A DNA stretch of 64,000 nt. It comes from Cupriavidus metallidurans CH34. Its GTDB lineage: Bacteria > Pseudomonadota > Gammaproteobacteria > Burkholderiales > Burkholderiaceae. Location: the NCBI RefSeq assembly GCF_000196015.1, contig NC_007973.1:1984001-2048000 (forward strand), read 5' to 3'. Position numbers and translations under genes: made by a program. This document shows, one piece after another, positions 25,402 through 34,278 of this stretch. Every line of letters starts with the position of its first letter. Within the stretch, counting starts at the first letter, position 1. The notes beneath the pieces are model-generated. The model ran no database searches. It saw only the letters and a program-made list of their open reading frames with translations, and was not told the origin of the DNA.

Positions 25402-27483
25402 TCAGCCGTTGAAGCCCTTGCCCTCGTCTGCCAGCTTCTGCAGCAGCGGCGCCACCACCCACGCTTCGCCGTGGTAACCCTTGGCATAGCGCTTCATGGA
25501 CTGGGCCACGTTGTACAAGCCGACCTGGTCCGCGTACAGCATCGGGCCACCACGGAACAGCGGGAAGCCGTAGCCGGTCAGATAGACCATGTCGATGTCC
25601 GACGCCTTCGAGGCAATGCCCTCCTCCAGGATCTTGGCGCCTTCGTTCACCAGTGCAAACACCAGACGTTCGACGATTTCCTCATCCGAGATCTTGCGGC
25701 GCGTGATGCCGAGCTCCTTCGAGTGCTCGACGATCATGTCGTTGACCTGCTTGTTCGGGTACGGCTTGCGATCACCAGCCTTGTAGTCGTACCAGCCTGC
25801 GCCGGTCTTCTGACCGAAGCGGCCCATCTCGCAGAGCTTGTCCGCCGTCTTCGAGTACTGGATGTCCGGCTTGTCCACGGCGCGGCGCTTGCGGATCGCC
25901 CAGCCGATGTCGTTGCCAGCCAGATCGCCCATACGGAACGGGCCCATCGCGAAACCGAACTTCTCGATGGCCTTGTCCACCTGCTCGGGCAGCGCGCCTT
26001 CGTCCAGCAGGTAGCCGGCCTGGCGGCTGTACTGCTCGATCATGCGGTTGCCGATGAAGCCGTCGCAAACGCCCGACACCACGGCCGTCTTCTTGATCTT
26101 CTTGCCGATCTGCATGACGGTGGCCAGCACGTCCTTGCCGGTCTTCTCGCCGCGCACGACTTCCAGCAACTTCATCACGTTGGCCGGGCTGAAGAAGTGC
26201 ATGCCGACCACGTCCTGCGGACGACGCGTGAACGAGGCAATCTTGTTGACGTCCAGCGTGGAGGTATTGGAGGCCAGGATCGCGCCGTCCTTCATCACTT
26301 CGTCCAGCTTCTTGAAGACGGTTTCCTTGACGCCCATTTCTTCGAACACGGCCTCGATCACGAGGTCGGCGTTCTTGATGTCGTCATAGGACATCGTGGT
26401 GGTCAGCAGGCCCATGCGCTGCTCGACCTTCTCCTGCGTCAGCTTGCCCTTCTTGGCGCTGTTCTCGTAGTTGCGGCGGATCGTGGCCACGCCGCGCTCC
26501 AGCGCTTCCTGCTTCATTTCCAGCATCGTCACGGGGATGCCGGCGTTCAGGAAGTTCATCGTAATGCCGCCACCCATCGTGCCGGCGCCGATCACGGCAA
26601 CGCGTTCGATCTTGCGCACCGGGGTGCCTTCGGGCACATCGGGGATCTTGCTGGCGGCGCGCTCGCCAAAGAAGGCGTGACGCAGCGCGCGCGATTCCGG
26701 CGTGCCGACGAGGTACATGAAGCCATCACGCTCGTCCTTCAGGCCAGCCTCGAACGGCTTCAGCGAAGCCGCCACGGCATCCACGCACTTCAGCGGGGCC
26801 GGGAAATTCTTGGCCACGGCAGCCACGGTATTACGGGCGAAGGCCAGGAAGCCTTCGGCGTTCTCGTGGCGCACCTTCAGGTCGCGCACCTTCGGGTACG
26901 GTCCCGGCGCGGCAGCCACGCTCTGGGCGAACTTGACGGCGGCAGGCAGCACGTCGCCATCGACGATCTCGTCGAACAGCTTCGAACCGGCGAACTTCTC
27001 CGACGGAATCGCGGTGCCGGACACGATCATGTTCAGCGCGTGCTCCAGGCCGATCAGACGCGGCAGGCGTTGCGTGCCACCAGCGCCCGGCAGCAGGCCG
27101 AGCTTGACTTCCGGCAGCGCGATCTGGGCGCCCTTGGCGGCCACGCGATAGTTACAGCCCAGCGCCAGTTCCAGGCCGCCACCCATGGCGACCGAGTGAA
27201 TTGCCGCCACGATCGGCTTGGTGGAGGCTTCCAGGGCGCGGATCACCGAGTGCAGCGTCGGCTCCTGCGTGGCCTTGGGCGTGTTGAATTCGCGGATGTC
27301 GGCGCCGCCCGAGAAAGCCTTGCCGGCGCCGGTAATGACCACTGCCTTGACGGCCGCGTCATCCAGCGCACGGGTCAAGCCTTCGACGATGCCAAGGCGG
27401 GTGCTGTGACCGAGGCCGTTGACGGGGGGATTGTCGAGTGTGATGACGGCTACGCCGTCCTGAACCTGATACTGCGCTGTCAT
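25402..27483 (-). CDS. Bifunctional enoyl-CoA hydratase / 3-hydroxyacyl-CoA dehydrogenase (FadB-like)
   Basis: Performs the hydration and NAD+-dependent oxidation steps of beta-oxidation. The N-terminal crotonase domain (about 1-190) has [15 protein letters not shown] and [20 protein letters not shown] with both catalytic Glu positions; the dehydrogenase half starts with [13 protein letters not shown] near 297 and continues through two 3HCDH C-terminal domains. It has 693 residues, compared with about 715-730 for E. coli FadB/FadJ. First gene of the minus-strand acyl-CoA block, with a good promoter and operator candidate 140-165 bp upstream. Confidence 0.94.
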   Translation of the reverse strand: MTAQYQVQDGVAVITLDNPPVNGLGHSTRLGIVEGLTRALDDAAVKAVVITGAGKAFSGGADIREFNTPKATQEPTLHSVIRALEASTKPIVAAIHSVAMGGGLELALGCNYRVAAKGAQIALPEVKLGLLPGAGGTQRLPRLIGLEHALNMIVSGTAIPSEKFAGSKLFDEIVDGDVLPAAVKFAQSVAAAPGPYPKVRDLKVRHENAEGFLAFARNTVAAVAKNFPAPLKCVDAVAASLKPFEAGLKDERDGFMYLVGTPESRALRHAFFGERAASKIPDVPEGTPVRKIERVAVIGAGTMGGGITMNFLNAGIPVTMLEMKQEALERGVATIRRNYENSAKKGKLTQEKVEQRMGLLTTTMSYDDIKNADLVIEAVFEEMGVKETVFKKLDEVMKDGAILASNTSTLDVNKIASFTRRPQDVVGMHFFSPANVMKLLEVVRGEKTGKDVLATVMQIGKKIKKTAVVSGVCDGFIGNRMIEQYSRQAGYLLDEGALPEQVDKAIEKFGFAMGPFRMGDLAGNDIGWAIRKRRAVDKPDIQYSKTADKLCEMGRFGQKTGAGWYDYKAGDRKPYPNKQVNDMIVEHSKELGITRRKISDEEIVERLVFALVNEGAKILEEGIASKASDIDMVYLTGYGFPLFRGGPMLYADQVGLYNVAQSMKRYAKGYHGEAWVVAPLLQKLADEGKGFNG

Positions 27484-27949
27484 ACGCGTTCCTTTGGTGT
27501 CTGGATATTGTCTCGGGATTCGAATTCTCGAATGAAGGGGTACTGCCAGGACCGCGGGTTGATCGTGTTATGCCCCGCAATCCCTTGCCACACAAGCCAT
27601 CTGGCTCGAAAGCGGATCAAGCATACACAAAATAGCACGGTCGTTCAATTTCATTTTTCGACCGCGCAAACCGCGTTATGCGCGGCCTTCATGCCGGCTT
27701 TATCCGGCGTTCATGGTGATCCTGCGCGCGGCCCAAATCCCTCAGGGGGAACCCGTAGAAACGCCCCATCCCTATGCCTGCCACGCCACTTCCGAGACGA
27801 ATTCGACACCCTGCACTACTTTATTTGATACACGCCTCGAATCCATCGAATAAGGCACGGTAGACTCGCGCCTTTCGTTTTTCCGGGGTGATCCGGCCGG
27901 TCCACAAGACCTAGTCCAACCACACCCCTCCGACGATCCAGCGACCCTG
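27484..27949. other. 466-bp divergent intergenic region
   Basis: Separates the FadB-like gene (minus) from the permease (plus). It holds a minus-strand promoter with an overlapping operator at 27620-27648. For the permease only a weak candidate is seen (TTGATA at 27825-27830 with no convincing -10). No open frame with coding character is visible. Confidence 0.6.
27620..27648 (-). promoter_or_regulatory. Promoter of the acyl-CoA block with overlapping operator
   Basis: On the minus strand TTGAAC (27648-27643) and TATGCT (27625-27620) are exactly 17 bp apart, a strong sigma-70 match. The sequence TAGCACGGTCGTTCAA (27633-27648, plus strand) covers the -35 and spacer, and is repeated in related form at 37411-37425 and 14327-14338, so it is a likely repressor site, plausibly of a TetR-type acyl-CoA-responsive regulator. 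Confidence 0.6.
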
Positions 27950-29431
27950 ATGTCCCATCCACACCCCCATCAACACCCGGTCGTCGAGCACGACGACCTG
28001 CACCGCAAGCTCAAGGCCCGCCACCTGACGATGATCGCCCTGGGTGGTGCCATCGGCACCGGACTGTTTGTCGCCTCGGGCGCATCCATCGCACAGTCCG
28101 GCCCCGGCGGCGCCCTGCTGGCCTACTGCCTGATCGGCCTGATGGTGTACTGCCTGATGACCAGCCTTGGCGAGCTCGCGGTGCACATGCCCGTGGCAGG
28201 ATCATTCGTAACCTACAGCGCCCTCTACGTCGACGAGGGCTTTGGCTTCGCACTTGGCTGGAACTACTGGTTCAGCCTGGCCGTGACAATTGCCGTCGAA
28301 CTGACCGCAGCCCAGTTGGTCATGCAGTATTGGTTCCCGGAGGTACCGGGCATCTACTGGAGCGCGGGCTTTCTGGCACTGATGTTCGCGCTCAATGCGT
28401 TCTCGGTGAAGGGCTTCGGCGAGGCCGAGTACTGGTTCGCCATGATCAAGGTTGTAACCGTCGTCGTTTTCCTGTGCGTGGGCGTGCTGATGATCCTCGG
28501 CATCCTCAAGGGTGGGCCACAATCGGGCTGGCACAACTTCACGACCGGCGAAGCCCCATTCGTCGGTGGCCTCCCCGGGCTGTTCGCGGTGGCGATGATT
28601 GCCGGCTTCTCATTTCAAGGAACCGAGACGGTCGGCGTGGCGGCTGGTGAAGCCGCGGACCCCGGACGCACGATTCCGCGCGCGATCCGACAGACGTTCT
28701 GGCGCATCCTGCTGTTCTATGTCGTTGCCATCCTGATCATTGGCGTGCTCATTCCGTATACCGACCCGAACCTGCTTCGCAATGACGTGACCGACGTTGG
28801 CGTCAGCCCGTTTGCACTGGTATTCCAGCACGCTGGCCTGGCTTTTGCCGCGGCGCTGATGAACGCCGTGGTGCTGACCGCGCTGCTCTCGGCGGGGACA
28901 TCGAGCATGTATGTTTCGACTCGGATTCTCTATGGCTTGGCGGTCAGCCAGCGCGCCCCAAGGGCTCTAGCCAAGCTCACCCCGAACGGCGTGCCATTCA
29001 ACGCGCTGCTGGTGACCACGGGCATCGGCGCGCTGTGCTTCTTCAGTTCGCTGTTCGGCGACAAGGCCGTGTACCTGTGGCTGCTCAACACATCGGCAAT
29101 GACCGGCTTCTTCGCGTGGCTCGGTATCGCCGTCAGCCACTATCGTTTCCGCAAGGGTCTGCTGTACCAGGGCTACAAGGTCAGCGATCTTGCCTACCGC
29201 TCTCCGCTCTATCCGTTCGGCCCGATCTTCGCTGGCGTGCTGTGTCTCGTCATCGTGGGCGGCCAGAACTATCAGGCATTCACTGACATCCCCGGCCGTT
29301 GGCAAGAGATCGTCTCGACCTACATTGGCGTGCCAGTCTTCCTGGCGCTATGGCTCGGCTACCGCATCGTACGCGGCACGCGCATGATCGACTACGAAGA
29401 CATGCCGTTTGAACTGGTAAAGAAGGACTGA
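27950..29431 (+). CDS. APC-superfamily amino acid permease
   Basis: A 12-helix inner-membrane transporter of the amino acid transporter (AAT) family, 493 residues. The first helix carries the family motif MIALGGAIGTGLFVASG (about 28-44), preceded by a His-rich N-terminus (HPHPHQHPVVEH). GFSFQGTETVGVAAGEAADP around 226-245 resembles lysine and other cationic amino acid permeases (LysP-like), so basic amino acids are the best guess but not certain. A clear terminator follows the stop. Confidence 0.9.
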   Translation: MSHPHPHQHPVVEHDDLHRKLKARHLTMIALGGAIGTGLFVASGASIAQSGPGGALLAYCLIGLMVYCLMTSLGELAVHMPVAGSFVTYSALYVDEGFGFALGWNYWFSLAVTIAVELTAAQLVMQYWFPEVPGIYWSAGFLALMFALNAFSVKGFGEAEYWFAMIKVVTVVVFLCVGVLMILGILKGGPQSGWHNFTTGEAPFVGGLPGLFAVAMIAGFSFQGTETVGVAAGEAADPGRTIPRAIRQTFWRILLFYVVAILIIGVLIPYTDPNLLRNDVTDVGVSPFALVFQHAGLAFAAALMNAVVLTALLSAGTSSMYVSTRILYGLAVSQRAPRALAKLTPNGVPFNALLVTTGIGALCFFSSLFGDKAVYLWLLNTSAMTGFFAWLGIAVSHYRFRKGLLYQGYKVSDLAYRSPLYPFGPIFAGVLCLVIVGGQNYQAFTDIPGRWQEIVSTYIGVPVFLALWLGYRIVRGTRMIDYEDMPFELVKKD

Positions 29432-29469
29432 TCGCCGACGCTTGCTGGCGTCACGGCACCAAAAGCGCT

Positions 29470-29493
29470 AGCGCCCGCATTGCGGGCGCTTTT
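29470..29493 (+). terminator. Terminator of the permease gene
   Basis: Perfect 9-bp stem AGCGCCCGC/GCGGGCGCT with a 3-base loop, then TTTT on the plus strand. The minus strand also has a short T-run, so it may serve the converging small gene at 29513-29653 too. Confidence 0.85.
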
Positions 29494-29512
29494 GCCTGGG
29501 GAACGAGATCAC

Positions 29513-29653
29513 TCACTGGCTTCGCTTCAGCAGCTCATACATCGCTCCACCCATGGTTCCTACGGATACCAGTGTCAGGACGGTGAGAAAGCGATCCATG
29601 ACCTTCGTGAAGAACACCTTGTCTTCATGCATCCTACTGAGAAATCTAATCAT
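29513..29653 (-). CDS. Small membrane protein, 46 residues, unknown function
   Basis: An ATG at 29653 preceded by AGGAG with 5-6 bp spacing opens a frame of 46 codons ending in TGA. The N-terminal third is polar (MIRFLSRMHEDKVF), the middle (about residues 20-40, FLTVLTLVSVGTMGGAMYELL) could form one membrane helix, and the C-terminus is basic. I do not recognise the family. It lies 46 bp downstream of a predicted multi-helix membrane protein gene on the same strand and ends close to the permease terminator. The good ribosome site is the main support. Confidence 0.6.
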   Translation of the reverse strand: MIRFLSRMHEDKVFFTKVMDRFLTVLTLVSVGTMGGAMYELLKRSQ

Positions 29654-29699
29654 AGTTACTCCTGTCGAGTTGGAAACTACAAGGGCAAGTTCGGCCTGA

Positions 29700-30134
29700 C
29701 TAGAGCCACGTAGCCCACAAAATGGACGCCCCGCTCATACAGGTGAGCCAGACCCAGGAACGTGGGATCCTTTGCGCTTGCGAATGCGCCAGAACGTCAC
29801 GCTGATGCGCATCCATGGTGGCAAACAGCACAAGCACGGATGCCGCAACGATCACCACTACGTGGATCGCCATGACAAACCAGATGTAAGGCCGAAGAGC
29901 ATCAGACACGCCGGGTATCTCGAGCGCGGTGGCCAGCAGGTGGCAGGCGCTGGCGCTCATCGGAATCACGGCCCAAAGCAATTGACCACCTTTGATGGCG
30001 TGCCAGACGATGCCCCGGCGATGCGCGCGAAAGAAACTCGGGACGCGAGCCAAAGGCAGCAGTGCTAACGGTGCGCCCAACGGCAACGCGACGTTGAACA
30101 CAAACCAGCCGAATAGCTCGATAACCCCGTTCAT
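29700..30134 (-). CDS. Predicted integral membrane protein, unknown function
   Basis: A 144-residue frame starting at ATG 30134, with AAGG a few bases upstream (a longer frame to 30251 lacks this and has an unlikely Arg-rich leader). Four hydrophobic stretches are visible: about 5-28, 48-65, 80-100 and 125-142. His residues occur in WHAIKGGQ and ACHLLAT. No family recognised. It probably shares a transcript with the 46-residue gene downstream. Confidence 0.65.
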   Translation of the reverse strand: MNGVIELFGWFVFNVALPLGAPLALLPLARVPSFFRAHRRGIVWHAIKGGQLLWAVIPMSASACHLLATALEIPGVSDALRPYIWFVMAIHVVVIVAASVLVLFATMDAHQRDVLAHSQAQRIPRSWVWLTCMSGASILWATWL

Positions 30135-30480
30135 ATGAACCTTGAAGTGTGAGAATGGCGTGCCAGGCACGCAACCCGTACGCCGACGCGCGTCGACGAC
30201 ACGGGCAATCCTAGGCATCGTGGCAACGAGGGCCAAGTGCCAGAGTCTCAAAATGATGGCGGGGTGGATTGCGATTGCGCAGGGTCAATCGCGCGGCGTC
30301 AGAGCAACTCGGGGGGACGAGAACGCCAGCGCAGTCTGACGCGCATGGCAAAGCGCCTTGCTCACCTGCGTGAGAAAGACGCTTTGAATCTACAGCAGTG
30401 GATTGAACAACAGCCGGGCCGGCCATCGAGGCGCGACGCCGATATGTATCTGGTCTGGGATCTGAATCCCGGCTCAGCAC
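30135..30480. other. 346-bp intergenic region after livF
   Basis: Lies between the livF stop and the small membrane-protein gene, both minus strand. GCGTCAGA (30296-30303) and TCTGACGC (30335-30342) form an 8-bp inverted repeat around a 31-base loop. There is no T-run for intrinsic termination and no frame with convincing coding character. Confidence 0.5.
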
Positions 30481-31194
30481 CTACACCTCCAGCCACTCCT
30501 TCCGTATCTGCGCATTCGCCTTCAGTTCAACGGGGGTCCCCTCGAAGACGATATGGCCGTGGCCCATCACATAGACGCGCTGCGAAATGTCGAGCGCGAT
30601 CGCCAGCTTCTGCTCGATCAGCAGCACCGAGATGCCGCGTTCCTTGAGCGTCTTCAGAAAATCTCCCACCAGCGTGACGATCATTGGCGCGAGGCCCTCG
30701 GTGGGCTCGTCGATCAGGACCAGATCCGGGTCGCCCATCAGCGTGCGGCATAGCGTCAGCATCTGCTGCTCGCCGCCAGACAGCACGCCGGCCGGCGTAT
30801 TCTCACGCTCCTTGAGCCTTGGGAACATCTGATACATATCCGCGACAGACCAGCGTGGCTTGGCCTGTCGCGGATTGCGCTTCTCGCCGAGGGTCAGGTT
30901 CTGCCGCACGGTCAGCGTCGGGAAGATGTCGCGATTCTCCGGTACGTAGCCGATCCCCGCATGTGCGATCTCGAACGTGCGGCGCCCGAGCATTTCCTCG
31001 CCCCGGAACTTGACCGAACCCTCCGCCTTCACCATGCCAAGTATCGCCTTGGCCATGGTCGACCGCCCCACACCGTTGCGGCCGAGCAGTGCGACGATTT
31101 CGCCCTGATCCACATGCGCATCCACGCCGTGGAGGATATGGCTCTTGCCGTAGTAGGCGTGCAGCCCGGTGACTTCCAGCATCCGCGTGCTCAT
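30481..31194 (-). CDS. livF: Branched-chain amino acid-type ABC transporter ATPase LivF
   Basis: One of two cytoplasmic ATPases of a Liv-type importer, 237 residues. The signature LSGGEQ (138-143) and Walker B LVLIDE (158-163) are canonical, but Walker A reads GRNGVGRST (38-46): Arg44 replaces the invariant Lys. The H-loop position is Gln (IEQK, about 193-196), normal for LivF. The start overlaps the livG stop (ATGA, 31191-31194). Cargo is not fixed by sequence; the acyl-CoA ligase gene at the head of the cluster suggests an organic or fatty acid rather than an amino acid. Confidence 0.93.
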   Translation of the reverse strand: MSTRMLEVTGLHAYYGKSHILHGVDAHVDQGEIVALLGRNGVGRSTMAKAILGMVKAEGSVKFRGEEMLGRRTFEIAHAGIGYVPENRDIFPTLTVRQNLTLGEKRNPRQAKPRWSVADMYQMFPRLKERENTPAGVLSGGEQQMLTLCRTLMGDPDLVLIDEPTEGLAPMIVTLVGDFLKTLKERGISVLLIEQKLAIALDISQRVYVMGHGHIVFEGTPVELKANAQIRKEWLEV

Positions 31195-31970
31195 CCGTGC
31201 GCTCCCTCGGTGGCCGCCTCATCCAGCGTGGTACCCAGATAAGCCTCCTTGACCTTGCGATTGTTCCGAATCGCCTCGGGTGTATCGGTGGCGATGACCT
31301 CGCCGTAGACCAGCACGGAGATCCTGTCCGCCAGGCCAAACACGACGCTCATGTCGTGCTCCACCATCACCAGCGTCTTGCCGACGGTGACCTTCCGGAT
31401 CAGTTCCACGGCATGGTCAGACTCGGAACGGCTCATACCAGCCGTCGGCTCATCGAGCAGGATGACCTCGGCCCCGCCGGCAATCGTGATACCGATTTCC
31501 AGCGCGCGCTGCTCCGCATAGGTCAACAAGCCGGCCTGCGTATTGCGCCGATGCTCCATGCCGATCAGTTCGAGCACTTCCTCTGCACGCTCGCGCGCAT
31601 CGCGCAATTCGGACAGGCGATGCCAGAACGAGTACTTATAGCCGAGCGACCAGAGCACCGCACAACGCAGGTTCTCGAACACGGACAGCCGATGAAAGAT
31701 GTTCGTGATCTGGAAGCTGCGCGAGAGCCCCATCCGGTTGATTTCGAACGGCCGCAGTCCGGCAATGCTCTGCCCGTTCAGCTTCACGCTGCCCGATGTC
31801 GGCGCGAAACGGCCGGAGATCAGGTTGAACGTGGTGGACTTGCCCGCCCCGTTCGGCCCGATCAGCGCGTGGCGCTCACCTTTGCCAATGGAAAGGGTGA
31901 CGCCACGGATAATCTCGGTCTGGCCGAATCGCTTGCGGACGTCGGAAAGTTCAAGTGCGGGCGTCGTCAT
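31191..31970 (-). CDS. livG: Branched-chain amino acid-type ABC transporter ATPase LivG
   Basis: The second ATPase, 259 residues. Walker A GPNGAGKST (38-46), Walker B ILLDEPTAG and the H-loop VEHD are canonical. The signature motif reads LTYAEQ (149-154), with Ala152 in place of the Gly usual in LivG proteins (LAYGQ/LSYGEQ). The start is ATG 31970, with GGAGGA upstream, and overlaps the livM stop as ATGA; the end overlaps livF. A longer upstream frame runs into livM and is rejected. Confidence 0.93.
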   Translation of the reverse strand: MTTPALELSDVRKRFGQTEIIRGVTLSIGKGERHALIGPNGAGKSTTFNLISGRFAPTSGSVKLNGQSIAGLRPFEINRMGLSRSFQITNIFHRLSVFENLRCAVLWSLGYKYSFWHRLSELRDARERAEEVLELIGMEHRRNTQAGLLTYAEQRALEIGITIAGGAEVILLDEPTAGMSRSESDHAVELIRKVTVGKTLVMVEHDMSVVFGLADRISVLVYGEVIATDTPEAIRNNRKVKEAYLGTTLDEAATEGAHG

Positions 31971-33280
31971 GCGTGTCCTCCGGTTTGCGTCTGGATCGCA
32001 TCGAGCTGTGCGCGAACCTGCCCCGCCGCCCAGCGCCACGCCGCATACCCCAGCGCCCACAGCGCCGCAGCAACAATCCATGGCGCGAACGTGCCGGCAT
32101 CGAAGCCGATGCCCACCAGCGACATTTCCGTGCCATTGGCGCTATCGACCTGCACTTTGTACACCATCTCGACCGTCAGGATCAGCGCGGCCAGCAGCAC
32201 CGCGCCGGCCACTGCAGCCCGCCCGTAGTACGGCAGCATCCGGCCGAACTGCTTCTTTGCCACCAGTGGCATCTGCATCATTAGCAGGCTGGCAATGCCG
32301 CCCGGCACGAACATCACCATCATCACAAAGAACAGGCCCAGGTAGAGCAGCCATGCCTTGGTCAGATCGGAAAGTGCGACGGCGAACAGCGTGAACACGA
32401 TGGCGCCAATCACCGGGCCGAAGAACACCCCCGCCCCGCCGATGAACGCCGCAAGCAACACGCCGCCCGAGCGCACGGCGCTGACGTTCTCCGCCGAGAC
32501 AATCTCGAAGTTGATCGCTGACAGCGCGCCGGCGATGCCGGCGAAGAACGCCGACAGGATCAGCACCAGATAGCGCACCCGCTGCGTGTTGTAACCGATG
32601 AACTCCACGCGCTCGGGGTTATCGCGCACGGCGTTGGCGATACGGCCCAGCGGCGTATGGGTCCACGCATACATCGCCACCATCGACAGCAGGCACCATG
32701 CGGCGATCAGGTAATACACCTGACGGCCGTGGCCATATGTGATGCCGAGGAACGGCTCGCCGACCACCCGGTTGGTCGAGATACCGCCCTCGCCACCGAA
32801 GAAGTCCGGGAACATCAGCGAACTGGCAAAGACCATCTCGCCAATCCCCATCGTGATCATGGCGAATGTGGTACCCGACTTCTTCGTGGTCACGTAGCCG
32901 AAGATCACGCCGAAGAACGCGCCGGCCAGCCCGCCCACCAGCGGCAGCATCGACACCGGCAGCCAGACCTTGCCCGCGCCGATCATGTTCAGCACGTGCA
33001 CCGCGATAAACGCGCCAAGCCCGGAATACACGGCGTGCCCGAACGACAACATGCCCGTCTGCCCAAGCAGCATGTTGTACGAAAGCGCGAAGATGATCAT
33101 GATGCCCATCTGCGACAGCAGCGTCACCGCGAAGCCACCGCTGAAGATCAATGGCATCACCAGCATCAGCACCACGGTCACGCTCCAAATCAGCCAGCGC
33201 AACAGGTTCATCGGGCGGTAGCGCATGGTCCGCCCCGTGACCACCGGATCGGAGGATTGTTGCATCGTCGTCGACTCCAT
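31967..33280 (-). CDS. livM: Liv-type ABC transporter permease LivM
   Basis: An inner-membrane permease of 437 residues. The core (about 30-335) is a typical LivM, including LSYNMLLGQTGMLSFGHAVYSGLGAF and the EAA-like segment before GGIASLL. About 95 extra C-terminal residues carry two more hydrophobic segments (near 352-373 and 395-415) and a short basic tail. The start may be ATG 33280 or ATG 33265. It begins 3 bp after the livH stop. Confidence 0.92.
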   Translation of the reverse strand: MESTTMQQSSDPVVTGRTMRYRPMNLLRWLIWSVTVVLMLVMPLIFSGGFAVTLLSQMGIMIIFALSYNMLLGQTGMLSFGHAVYSGLGAFIAVHVLNMIGAGKVWLPVSMLPLVGGLAGAFFGVIFGYVTTKKSGTTFAMITMGIGEMVFASSLMFPDFFGGEGGISTNRVVGEPFLGITYGHGRQVYYLIAAWCLLSMVAMYAWTHTPLGRIANAVRDNPERVEFIGYNTQRVRYLVLILSAFFAGIAGALSAINFEIVSAENVSAVRSGGVLLAAFIGGAGVFFGPVIGAIVFTLFAVALSDLTKAWLLYLGLFFVMMVMFVPGGIASLLMMQMPLVAKKQFGRMLPYYGRAAVAGAVLLAALILTVEMVYKVQVDSANGTEMSLVGIGFDAGTFAPWIVAAALWALGYAAWRWAAGQVRAQLDAIQTQTGGHA

Positions 33281-33283
33281 CGC

Positions 33284-34231
33284 TCAGCTCTCCCGGGTAC
33301 CCATCAGCCCGCGCGGGCGGAAGATCAGCATCACCACCATCAACACGTAAGGCAGCACCGGCGCCACCTGGGCGACTGTGAGTTTCCAGAGCGAACTGAG
33401 CGGCGTGGCATCGGTGACTGTCATGCCAAGGCTGCCGAGCAGCCCCGCCATCGAGGCGTCGATCGTCACGGCGAAAGTCTGCAGCACCCCGATCAGGATC
33501 GAAGCGATGAACGCCCCTACGAGTGACCCCATGCCGCCAACCACGGCCACGACAAACACGATCGACCCGACCGCGGCCGCCATCGACGGCTCGGTCACGA
33601 ACGCATTGCCGCCGATGACCCCAGCCAGACCGGCCAGCGCGGCACCGCCGCCGAAGACCATCATAAAGACACGCGGCACATTGTGGCCCAGGGCCTCGAC
33701 CATCTCGGGATGGGTCAGCGCCGCCTGGATCACCAGACCGATGCGGGTACGTGTGAGCACCAGGTAGATCGCCACCAGCATCCCCAATGACACAAGCATC
33801 ATGAACGCTCGGTACTTCGGGAACGACGAAGTGAAGACGGTGAAGAGCGGGCCATCCAGCACCTCGGGAATCCGGTACGGCACAGCGGCCAGGCCCCAGA
33901 CGAGCTTGACCCCTTCCTCGATCAGATAGGCCAGTCCGAAGGTGAACAATAGTTCGGCGACGTGACCGAACTTATGGACGGTACGCAGGCCGAAGCGCTC
34001 CACCAGTGCCCCGGCACCAGCCACCAGCAACGGCGCAAAGATCAGCGCGGGCCAGAAGCCAACCTTGGTGGCAATGGTGTAGGCGAAGTACGCGCCCAGC
34101 ATGTAGAAACTGGCGTGCGCAAAGTTCAGCACACCCATCATGCTGAAGATCAGCGTCAGCCCCGATGACAGCATGAACAGCAACAGCCCGTAGCTGACAC
34201 CGTTCAACAGCGAGATGACAAAAAATTCCAC
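33284..34231 (-). CDS. livH: Liv-type ABC transporter permease LivH
   Basis: An inner-membrane permease of 315 residues that pairs with LivM. GLTLIFSMMGVLNFAHASFYMLGAY near the N-terminus is the LivH family signature. The start is read as GTG 34231 (VEFFVISLLNG), because GAGGAG lies 5 bp upstream; the ATG at 34255 precedes that site and would add unlikely residues. It is separated from livK by a strong hairpin. Confidence 0.92.
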   Translation of the reverse strand: MEFFVISLLNGVSYGLLLFMLSSGLTLIFSMMGVLNFAHASFYMLGAYFAYTIATKVGFWPALIFAPLLVAGAGALVERFGLRTVHKFGHVAELLFTFGLAYLIEEGVKLVWGLAAVPYRIPEVLDGPLFTVFTSSFPKYRAFMMLVSLGMLVAIYLVLTRTRIGLVIQAALTHPEMVEALGHNVPRVFMMVFGGGAALAGLAGVIGGNAFVTEPSMAAAVGSIVFVVAVVGGMGSLVGAFIASILIGVLQTFAVTIDASMAGLLGSLGMTVTDATPLSSLWKLTVAQVAPVLPYVLMVVMLIFRPRGLMGTRES

Positions 34232-34278
34232 GGCAACTCCTCGGCACCGGAGCATGGCCCGACAAAATCCGCATTGTC

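Noticed and set aside
24688..27828. A 1046-codon open frame on the plus strand opposite pncA and the FadB-like gene
   Set aside because: It is antisense to two clear genes; it is rich in His, Arg and Asp as expected for the reverse frame of GC-rich coding DNA, and has no recognisable domain.
29480..29713. A 77-codon plus-strand frame after the permease
   Set aside because: It starts within the permease terminator and overlaps the better supported 46-codon minus-strand gene with a good ribosome site.
30237..30647. A plus-strand frame running from the livF downstream gap into antisense livF
   Set aside because: Its second half is antisense to livF and the first half lacks a ribosome site and conserved features.
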